From an uncultured Macromonas sp. (GTDB taxonomy: Bacteria > Pseudomonadota > Gammaproteobacteria > Burkholderiales > Burkholderiaceae), in NCBI GenBank assembly GCA_946481585.1, contig CAMLOF010000146.1:1-7424 (forward strand): a stretch of DNA of 7,424 nucleotides, read 5' to 3'. The notes beneath the pieces were generated by a model. That model did not search any database. It had not been told where the DNA came from and saw nothing but the letters and a program-made list of their open reading frames with translations. Positions 1-5,451 of this stretch are shown one piece after another (position 1 is the stretch's first letter; each line of letters starts with the position of its first letter). The translations under genes were made by a program, and so were the position numbers.

Positions 1-716
1 ATGTGCGCGTGGCCTTCATCCTCAACGAGCACAACGACAAGCTCAAGAGCCATGGCGTGCTGTTCTCCATCCACGACGAGGACGTGCCCGTGTTCCGCCT
101 GCTGCGCCTGCGCGCGCGGCGCATGCCCGGCCTCATCAAAGACGCCAAGGACGTGCTGTTGAGCCTGTTCGACACCGACGCCGAGTACTGCGCCGACACG
201 GTCGAGGACATCTACAGCGACCTTGAAAAAATCAGCACCAAAGTGCTGTCCGGCCAAGTGACCGACGAGATCGCATCCGACGTGCTGGCCGCCATCGCCC
301 GGCACGAGGACATGTCGGGCCGGATCCGCCGCAACATGATGGACACGCGCCGCGCCGTCAGCTTCATGATGCGCACGCGGCTGCTGAGCGCCGAACAGTT
401 CGAAGACGCCCGCCAGATCCTGCGCGACCTGGACTCGCTGGACAGCCACACGGCCTTCATGTTCGACAAGATCAACTTCTTGATGGATGCCACGATCGGT
501 TTCATCAACATCAACCAGAACAAGATCATCAAGATCTTCTCGGTTGCCAGCGTGGCCTTGCTGCCTCCCACGTTGATTGCAAGCATCTACGGCATGAACT
601 TCCAGTTCATGCCCGAGCTGAACTGGAAACTGGGCTACCCCTTCGCCCTGGGACTGATGGCGCTGTCGGCCGTCGGGCCGATGGTGTACTTCCGCAAGCG
701 CGGCTGGCTCAAATGA
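1..716 (+). CDS. corA: CorA-type magnesium/cobalt transport protein, 3' part (N-terminus outside the window)
   Basis: This is the C-terminal 237 residues of a CorA channel, which lets Mg2+ (also Co2+ and Ni2+) through the inner membrane as a homopentamer. The reading frame starts at base 3 and is open to the window edge. The usual length is about 316 residues, so roughly 80 N-terminal residues are missing, and the GTG at base 3 is most likely an internal valine codon. The visible part holds the end of the cytoplasmic domain, a long helical stalk (about residues 45-173, counting from base 3), TM1 (about 174-196) ending in the family signature YGMNF (196-200), the short periplasmic loop with MPEL (203-206), TM2 (about 211-230) and a basic tail ending in KRGWLK. 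The IYSDLE, GFININQNKIIKIFS and LPPTLIAS stretches match the Escherichia coli/Salmonella type of CorA closely. It is the only + strand gene here and converges on mtnN. The identification is secure. Confidence 0.96.
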   Translation, partial: VRVAFILNEHNDKLKSHGVLFSIHDEDVPVFRLLRLRARRMPGLIKDAKDVLLSLFDTDAEYCADTVEDIYSDLEKISTKVLSGQVTDEIASDVLAAIARHEDMSGRIRRNMMDTRRAVSFMMRTRLLSAEQFEDARQILRDLDSLDSHTAFMFDKINFLMDATIGFININQNKIIKIFSVASVALLPPTLIASIYGMNFQFMPELNWKLGYPFALGLMALSAVGPMVYFRKRGWLK

Positions 717-721
717 GCCAG
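704..721. other. Stem-loop across the corA stop codon, without a T-run
   Basis: CTGGCTC (704-710) pairs with GAGCCAG (715-721) around the loop AAAT, giving a 7-bp GC-rich stem. The corA stop TGA (714-716) lies in the loop and second arm. It occupies the gap between the convergent corA and mtnN genes, where a shared terminator would be expected. Neither side has the T-tract of a classical intrinsic terminator, so it could be a weak two-way terminator, a 3'-end stabiliser, or chance. Confidence 0.35.
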
Positions 722-725
722 GGCC

Positions 726-1478
726 TCACAGAAGGTTGAGCGCCTTGCGCACGATGCGCGCGCTGTAGTGGCGCGCAACCTGCTGCAGGAAATGCTGGAA
801 ATCGACGTGTGCGTCGTCGTCGGCACGGTCTGACACCGTGCGCACGGCGCCGAAGGGCACGCCGTAGTCGTGACACACCTGAGCCACGGCTGCGCTCTCC
901 ATGTCCACGGCCAAGGCCTGGGGAAGGTCTGCGCGCAGCGCATCGCTCTCGGCGGCGGTGGACACGAACCGGTCGCCGGTAACGATCTCGCCCTGGTGCA
1001 CCGAAGGCGAATGCAGGCCGAAGGTCCGCAGGGTGGCTTCATCCAGCAGCTTGGGCAGCAAGGTGACGGCCTCTTTGGCCGACTCGTGCAACACCTGCAC
1101 CAGTGCCAAGTCGGCCTGGAAGCGCGAACGGCCGTAGCCCGGCATCTCCCAGCGCGGGAAAAGCGGCGCGGCATTCATGTCGTGCTGAACGAATGCCGAG
1201 CCCACCACGATGTCACCAACCTCAACCCCCAGGGCCAGGCCGCCTGCCACACCCGTAAAAATGACTTGCTGCGGCCCGAAACGCTCCAGCAGCACGGTAG
1301 CGGTGGTGGCTGCCGCCACCTTGCCTATGCCCGACAGCACCGCAACCACCTCGTGGCCCTGCAGATGCCCTTGCCAGAAGGCGCGCCCTGCAATCTCGGT
1401 CTTGTGCTCGTCCGGCATGAGAGCGAGCACCTCTGCCAGTTCCTCGTGCAGGGCGCTGATGATGGCAATTCGACTCAT
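726..1478 (-). CDS. mtnN: 5'-methylthioadenosine/S-adenosylhomocysteine nucleosidase
   Basis: This cytosolic 250-residue enzyme hydrolyses the N-glycosidic bond of methylthioadenosine, S-adenosylhomocysteine and 5'-deoxyadenosine, releasing adenine. It thereby recycles by-products of SAM use and, in bacteria with LuxS, feeds AI-2 synthesis. The fold is a nucleoside phosphorylase type. Visible family marks are the N-terminal IISALHEEL with the catalytic-acid Glu13 (equivalent to E. coli Glu12), the GVAGG loop (76-80), IVTGDRF (165-171), the substrate-binding VDMES (191-195, Glu194 equivalent to E. coli Glu174) and TVSDRAD with catalytic Asp217. It is about 18 residues longer than the E. coli enzyme, mainly from an insertion near residues 104-130. 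The ATG at 1478 gives the family N-terminus directly. A GGGAG ribosome binding site lies 9 bases upstream, inside a small hairpin. fadD ends 37 bases upstream on the same strand, so the two are probably co-transcribed. Confidence 0.96.
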   Translation of the reverse strand: MSRIAIISALHEELAEVLALMPDEHKTEIAGRAFWQGHLQGHEVVAVLSGIGKVAAATTATVLLERFGPQQVIFTGVAGGLALGVEVGDIVVGSAFVQHDMNAAPLFPRWEMPGYGRSRFQADLALVQVLHESAKEAVTLLPKLLDEATLRTFGLHSPSVHQGEIVTGDRFVSTAAESDALRADLPQALAVDMESAAVAQVCHDYGVPFGAVRTVSDRADDDAHVDFQHFLQQVARHYSARIVRKALNLL

Positions 1479-1494
1479 ACGGGTGAACTCCCGT
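1479..1494 (-). promoter_or_regulatory. Hairpin holding the mtnN ribosome binding site
   Basis: Immediately before the mtnN ATG the - strand reads ACGGG (1494-1490), AGTTCA, CCCGT (1483-1479), a perfect 5-bp stem with a 6-base loop that ends on the base before the start codon. The Shine-Dalgarno GGGAG (1492-1488) has its three G residues in the stem and AG in the loop. The hairpin could lower or tune mtnN translation. The stem is seen directly; a regulatory role is inference. Confidence 0.4.
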
Positions 1495-1515
1495 GGCTGC
1501 CGCGATGGCCGCCAC

Positions 1516-3204
1516 TCACTTCTTGTCGCGCAACTCCCTGCGCAGGATTTTGCCCACCGGGGTCTTGGGCAACTCGTCGCGGAACTCCACGACCTTGGGC
1601 TGCTTGTACCCCGTCAGGCGGGACTTGCAATAGTCTCGCACATGTTCCTCGGTCAGCGCGGGGTTCTTCTTGACGACGATCAACTTCACGGCCTCGCCGG
1701 AATGCGGGTCAGGCATGCCCACCACCGCACATTCAAGCACGCCGTCGAGTTGGGCCACAACGTCCTCTACCTCGTTCGGGTACACGTTGAAGCCGCTCAC
1801 CAAGATCATGTCCTTCTTGCGGTCCACAATCTTGAAATAGCCTCGCTCGTCCATCACGCCGATGTCGCCGGTCTTGAACCAGCCATCGGCCGTCATGACC
1901 TTGGCCGTCTCGTCAGGCCGCTGCCAGTAGCCTGCCATGACCTGCGGGCCCTTGATCACGATCTCGCCGGGCTGACCCAGGGGCACCTCTGCGCCATCGT
2001 CGTCAACGCACATCATGAGCGTGCTGGGCAAGGGCACGCCGATGGTGCCCGTGAACTCTGTGTTCGTGACGGGGTTGCAACTGGCCGAAGGGCTGGTTTC
2101 CGACAGGCCATAGCCCTCGCAGATGGGGCAGCCGGTGGCTTCCAGCCACTTCTTGGCCACCGCAGCCTGCACCGCCATGCCACCGCCCACCGACACCTTG
2201 AGGTTGCGCCAGTTCACGGTGTTGAAGTCCGGGTGGTTCAACAGGGCGTTGAACAGGGTGTTGACGGCAGGGAAGCTGTGGAAGGTGTGCTTGCTCAATT
2301 CTTTCAACACGGCGGGAAGATCGCGCGGGTTGGGGATGAGGATGGTCTTGCCCCCGTTGCGCATGCTCAGCATCATGTTCACGGTGAACGCGAAGATGTG
2401 ATACAGCGGCAGCGCGCAGACGCTGGTGGATTGCTCACCCGAGGGAATCTTCTTCATCACCGGGTCGTTCCAGGCCTCGGACTGCAGCACGTTGGCAATG
2501 ACGTTGCGGTGCTGCAGCACCGCGCCCTTGCTCACGCCGGTGGTGCCGCCGGTGTATTGCAGCAGTGCCACGTCGTCGGGCTGAATGTCGGGCGCATTGA
2601 ATGGCGCACGCGCGCCTTTGGCCAGGGCATCGTTGAAACGCACGGCACCCGGCAGGTGATAGCCCGGCACCAGCTTCTTGACGTGACGCACCACCGCATT
2701 GACGATGCTGCCCTTGAGGAACCCCAGCATGTCGCCCATGGCGGTGAGCACCACGTGCTTGACCGGTGTGTGGGATATGCACTGCTGCAGTGTGGCGGCA
2801 AAGTTCTCGATGATGAAAATGGCCTTGGCGCCAGAGTCCTTGAGCTGGTGCTCCAGCTCGCGGGGCGTGTACAACGGGTTGACGTTGACCACAACGAAAC
2901 CGGCCCGCAGGATGGCCGCCACCACGATGGGGTACTGCGGCATGTTGGGCATCATCACGGCCACGCGGTCTCCGCGTGTCAAACCCTTGCTCTGCAGGTA
3001 GGCCGCCATGGCACGCGAGGCACGGTTGGTGTCTCCGTAGCTGAAATCCTTGCCCAGGAAGCTGTAGGCCGTGCGAGCCTCGTACTTGCGAAAGCTTTCC
3101 TCCATCAGATCGACCAGCGAACGGTAATGCGTGGGGTCGATCTCCGCGGGCACCCCGGCAGGGTAGGCTTTCAGCCAGGGTTTGTCTGCGGCGGTCACGG
3201 TCAT
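1516..3204 (-). CDS. fadD: Long-chain-fatty-acid--CoA ligase
   Basis: This enzyme of the ANL (adenylate-forming) superfamily activates long-chain fatty acids with ATP and CoA to acyl-CoA, the entry step of beta-oxidation. It acts at the inner face of the cytoplasmic membrane. Residue numbers here count from the upstream ATG at 3216; subtract 4 for the chosen start. Motifs in order are the ATP-binding P-loop YTGGTTGVSKG (221-231), the adenine motif EGYGLSETSP (367-376), GEIVIKGPQVMAGYW (417-431), the FACS signature region from DGWFKTGD (444) through DRKKDMI (465-471) to SGFNVYPNEVE (474-484), and the C-terminal catalytic lysine in TPVGKILRREL (Lys556). No signal peptide or membrane span is evident. 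The length (562) agrees with E. coli FadD (561). I chose the ATG at 3204 because GGAG lies 6 bases before it, whereas the in-frame ATG at 3216 has no clear ribosome binding site. A terminator upstream (3345-3368) implies its own promoter. Another acyl-CoA ligase with a different chain-length preference cannot be excluded. Confidence 0.93.
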   Translation of the reverse strand: MTVTAADKPWLKAYPAGVPAEIDPTHYRSLVDLMEESFRKYEARTAYSFLGKDFSYGDTNRASRAMAAYLQSKGLTRGDRVAVMMPNMPQYPIVVAAILRAGFVVVNVNPLYTPRELEHQLKDSGAKAIFIIENFAATLQQCISHTPVKHVVLTAMGDMLGFLKGSIVNAVVRHVKKLVPGYHLPGAVRFNDALAKGARAPFNAPDIQPDDVALLQYTGGTTGVSKGAVLQHRNVIANVLQSEAWNDPVMKKIPSGEQSTSVCALPLYHIFAFTVNMMLSMRNGGKTILIPNPRDLPAVLKELSKHTFHSFPAVNTLFNALLNHPDFNTVNWRNLKVSVGGGMAVQAAVAKKWLEATGCPICEGYGLSETSPSASCNPVTNTEFTGTIGVPLPSTLMMCVDDDGAEVPLGQPGEIVIKGPQVMAGYWQRPDETAKVMTADGWFKTGDIGVMDERGYFKIVDRKKDMILVSGFNVYPNEVEDVVAQLDGVLECAVVGMPDPHSGEAVKLIVVKKNPALTEEHVRDYCKSRLTGYKQPKVVEFRDELPKTPVGKILRRELRDKK

Positions 3205-3210
3205 GCTTGG

Positions 3211-3214
3211 CTCC
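3211..3214 (-). promoter_or_regulatory. Ribosome binding site that favours the second fadD ATG
   Basis: The - strand reads GGAG here, followed by CCAAGC and the ATG at 3204-3202, an ideal 6-base spacing. The motif overlaps the first in-frame ATG (3216-3214), which itself is preceded by AAACACAAGA without a good Shine-Dalgarno sequence. This supports a FadD that begins MTVTAADKPWL. Confidence 0.6.
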
Positions 3215-3241
3215 ATTCTTGTGTTTGTCTTGGCAAGGAAG

Positions 3242-3261
3242 TGGCAGGCGCTTTGCTGCCA
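3242..3261. promoter_or_regulatory. Palindrome in the fadD leader
   Basis: TGGCAG (3242-3247) and CTGCCA (3256-3261) form perfect 6-base inverted arms 8 bases apart, about 40 bases upstream of the fadD start and just downstream of the candidate promoter. A dyad of this size could be an operator or a leader hairpin. It does not match the textbook FadR or PsrA operator patterns that I know. Chance is possible. Confidence 0.25.
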
Positions 3262-3269
3262 GCGAACCG

Positions 3270-3298
3270 ATTGTCGGGACAGCAGGGCTTTAGGCCAA
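3270..3298 (-). promoter_or_regulatory. Candidate sigma-70 promoter for fadD-mtnN
   Basis: On the - strand TTGGCC (3298-3293) and GACAAT (3275-3270) are separated by 17 bases; each matches 4 of 6 consensus positions. The site lies in the only space between the upstream terminator and fadD, where a promoter must exist if the terminator works. The match is modest and other hexamers nearby could serve instead. Confidence 0.3.
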
Positions 3299-3344
3299 TT
3301 CTGTTTTTCCCTGACGGCAGTCTGACATTATTGAGCACGCGCAT

Positions 3345-3368
3345 AAAAAAACCGGGACAAGCCCGGTT
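3345..3368 (-). terminator. Rho-independent terminator of the patatin-like gene
   Basis: On the - strand AACCGGG (3368-3362), the loop CTTGT and CCCGGTT (3356-3350) form a perfect 7-bp stem that runs directly into a T-run (3351-3345). It begins 18 bases after the stop codon of the patatin-like gene. It separates that gene from fadD. On the + strand there is no T-run after the stem. Confidence 0.88.
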
Positions 3369-3386
3369 ATTCACCGCCTTTGGCGT

Positions 3387-5252
3387 TCAGTCGCCAAGCC
3401 CCCACGCCGTCTTGTCGGCGGGGTCGAGCGCCTCCAGCACCTCACGGGCATGCACCTCACCTTGGCGAACGATGGCATCGAACCGGTTCCACTGGAGCAG
3501 CCCGACGCGGAACAGCGGCGGGTTGAAGTAGAGGTCGGTGTGGCGGCGCGACTCGTCTTGACGCGAAATGCTGTAGAGGATGGTGACATTGAGCAGGTAG
3601 GAGACCAGCGAGGGCAAACGGTAGCGGCGTTTGGCTCGTGGACGCAAGCGGTCGAGCAGCAAGGTCCACGGCCCCGGCGTCTCCTTGAAGCTCAGGCGCT
3701 TCGGGTTGCGGGCACTCAGGTCCACGCCGATCACACGCCCCACGCCTCGCATGTCACGCATCACATCGGCCGGAAAGTTGTTGAAGGTGCCTCCGTCGCA
3801 CAGCAGTTCGCCGTCGCGCACCACGGGCGGCAGCGCTCCAGGTATGGCAATGCTGGCCAGCAGTGCCTGCCCCAGGTCGCCCTCCTGCAGGCGCATCTCC
3901 TTGCCCTGCGAATAGTTGCTGGCGATGCAGAAATAGTTCTTCCAGAGGTCCACAATGTCCACCGAGCCCCCCATCAGGCTGTGTATGGAGCGCTCGATGA
4001 CGCTGCGCACCCGCCGCCCCTTGATGAGGGAGAGCAAGGGCAGCACGGTGTAGTCGCCCGTGGGGTTGACCTTGAATGCCTCCCGCGCCACGCCTATGGT
4101 CTGCTCCGGCGTGGCGTCGGCGGCGATGATGGCCGCCATCACGGCACCCATGCTGGTCCCGCCTACGCAGTCCACCTCAATGCCTTGCTGGCGCAAGGTC
4201 TTCCAGATGCCCAGGTGTGCAAAACCACGCGCACCACCGCCAGCCAGCACCAGCCCGACGGCGTTGCGGCTGAGCAGGCGGGCCAATCGCGCCAGATCTT
4301 CGTCTTTTGAGGGCCGGATGTTGACGTGTCCGGTCACGGCACGGCGTTCCAGCCACCGGCGCATGCCCAGCGGCGACTTGATGCCGTCGGGGTGAAGCAG
4401 TACCAGGGTTTCTGCCGCCTCACTTCGCTGTGGCCTGTCTACCAGGCAGGCCTTTTCAACGGGGTGCAGGTGTGCAGGCTCATTGGCGTTTGCGAGCAGC
4501 AGCACCTCGTCGCTGTGCCTGATGCACGACTGGGTCCATTCAGACGCCTGGGGCTCAGCCACCATGAGCACAAAGTCATGCTCTGCCTCCAGTTCGTCCA
4601 GTGCCGCCGACAACCGTTCGCCTTGCGATGCATCTGCAGTCGGCAAGCCCGGCTGCGCCATCCGGGCGGCCATGGAATCGGCCGTCACACAACAGGCATT
4701 CCCGTAGCGGCCTAGCATGTCCGTCAACCTTTGAGCCAGCTGAGCGGCGTCCAGACCATTGGTAATGGGAAGCACGGTCACCATCACCGGCGCAGGCAGG
4801 GGCTGGCGCACATTCTGGGTCTGCAGGCGCTGGATGATCTTGTTGGTCAACGCCAGTGAAACCTGCGGATTGCGCGCCACCAAGGCGTCGAAATGCTGCT
4901 TGTCTATACGCGCCAGCAGCGTGTCACGTATAGCCACCACCGTGGCCGAGCGCGGGGCACCGGTGTACAGGCTGATCTCGCCAGTGATTTCACCGCGCCC
5001 CAGTTCACGCACCATGCGGCTGGTGCCGTCCGGGTTCTTGACATAGACGCGCAAGCGCCCGCTGAGCGACAGGTAGGCCGTATCGCCTGGCTGGCCCTGC
5101 TCCATCAGCACATCACCCGCGCCCAGCTCCACCCAGCCCACGTTGTCGAAGATCGCTCGCAGTGTGCTTCGACCAATGTCACCGAAGTTCGCTCGCAATT
5201 GCTGAACCAGCATCTCGCGTCGGCGTTGCTGCTCCGTATCGCTTGTCTCCAT
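3387..5252 (-). CDS. Cyclic-nucleotide-binding domain / patatin-like phospholipase (NTE family)
   Basis: This predicted 621-residue protein joins a sensor to a lipid esterase. Residues about 25-135 form a cNMP-binding beta-barrel with GQPGD (53-57) and a phosphate-binding cassette GEISLYTGAPRSATV (91-105); Glu92, Arg101 and Ser102 align with the cAMP-contacting Glu72, Arg82 and Ser83 of CRP, so the pocket looks intact. Residues about 155-330 form a middle region without a clear catalytic motif. The patatin domain (about 332-515) has the oxyanion loop GGGARG (338-343), nucleophile Ser367 in GTSMG, and catalytic Asp486 in DGG. A basic C-terminal region follows (540-620). Family knowledge (neuropathy target esterase) suggests (lyso)phospholipase activity at membranes, releasing fatty acids; cAMP or cGMP control is inference. 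No signal peptide or strong membrane span is seen. The frame stays open back to 5441, but the ATG at 5252 has AAGG 6 bases upstream and gives the expected N-terminus; the longer form would run through the pntB terminator. It is a single-gene unit between two terminators. Confidence 0.92.
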   Translation of the reverse strand: METSDTEQQRRREMLVQQLRANFGDIGRSTLRAIFDNVGWVELGAGDVLMEQGQPGDTAYLSLSGRLRVYVKNPDGTSRMVRELGRGEITGEISLYTGAPRSATVVAIRDTLLARIDKQHFDALVARNPQVSLALTNKIIQRLQTQNVRQPLPAPVMVTVLPITNGLDAAQLAQRLTDMLGRYGNACCVTADSMAARMAQPGLPTADASQGERLSAALDELEAEHDFVLMVAEPQASEWTQSCIRHSDEVLLLANANEPAHLHPVEKACLVDRPQRSEAAETLVLLHPDGIKSPLGMRRWLERRAVTGHVNIRPSKDEDLARLARLLSRNAVGLVLAGGGARGFAHLGIWKTLRQQGIEVDCVGGTSMGAVMAAIIAADATPEQTIGVAREAFKVNPTGDYTVLPLLSLIKGRRVRSVIERSIHSLMGGSVDIVDLWKNYFCIASNYSQGKEMRLQEGDLGQALLASIAIPGALPPVVRDGELLCDGGTFNNFPADVMRDMRGVGRVIGVDLSARNPKRLSFKETPGPWTLLLDRLRPRAKRRYRLPSLVSYLLNVTILYSISRQDESRRHTDLYFNPPLFRVGLLQWNRFDAIVRQGEVHAREVLEALDPADKTAWGLGD

Positions 5253-5258
5253 GGCACG

Positions 5259-5262
5259 CCTT
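5259..5262 (-). promoter_or_regulatory. Ribosome binding site supporting the 5252 start
   Basis: The - strand has an A-rich run ending in AAGG here, then CGTGCC and the ATG at 5252-5250. The 6-base spacing is good, although the core is only four bases. An in-frame ATG at 5303 is a second choice; it has only a GGAAA directly before it, which is too close. Confidence 0.45.
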
Positions 5263-5370
5263 TTTTGGTTGAGCCTGACGACAAGTGATCTTGCCACCAC
5301 CATTTTCCGGCCGCCGGGCACATTTGAAGTGCTAAATGTATGCCTTTGGCTGGATTGATGCGGCGCGGCA

Positions 5371-5381
5371 TATGTCACATA
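5371..5381. promoter_or_regulatory. 11-base dyad in the leader of the patatin-like gene
   Basis: TATGT and ACATA flank a single central base in perfect symmetry. The dyad sits about 120 bases upstream of the chosen start and 18 bases past the pntB terminator, in the region where the promoter of this gene should lie. It could be a regulator site. I could not find a convincing -35/-10 pair around it, so the role is unproven. Confidence 0.25.
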
Positions 5382-5398
5382 CGTTACACCCCTGCTCC

Positions 5399-5427
5399 AA
5401 AAAGAAACGCCGCACAGAGGCGGCGTT
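5399..5427 (-). terminator. Rho-independent terminator of the pnt operon
   Basis: On the - strand AACGCCGC (5427-5420), the loop CTCTGT and GCGGCGTT (5413-5406) make a perfect 8-bp stem, followed by TCTTTTT (5405-5399). It starts 24 bases after the pntB stop codon and is the clear end of the transhydrogenase operon. The + strand lacks a T-run after the stem. Confidence 0.92.
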
Positions 5428-5451
5428 CCAGACTGGCTCAATGAACAGGTT

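Noticed and set aside
870..1673. Open frames on the + strand opposite mtnN
   Set aside because: They overlap a well-supported mtnN over its full catalytic core and have no family features or ribosome binding site.
3205..3216. The upstream in-frame ATG of fadD (3216) as the start
   Set aside because: It lacks a clear Shine-Dalgarno sequence, whereas the ATG at 3204 has GGAG at 6 bases. It remains possible and would add only four residues (MEPS).
1210..3531. A 773-codon open frame on the + strand, antiparallel to fadD
   Set aside because: It is the shadow of the GC-rich fadD codon pattern and crosses mtnN, fadD and a terminator. Its translation is low-complexity (rich in His, Arg, Ala, Gly) with no recognisable domain, while fadD on the other strand is a clear family member.
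3387..5252. The patatin-like gene as an antiphage CBASS effector (CapV-like, activated by a cyclic nucleotide)
   Set aside because: A CBASS operon needs a cGAS-like nucleotidyltransferase next door. The neighbours are fadD and the pnt operon, the gene is bounded by terminators, and its domain order is that of the housekeeping NTE family.
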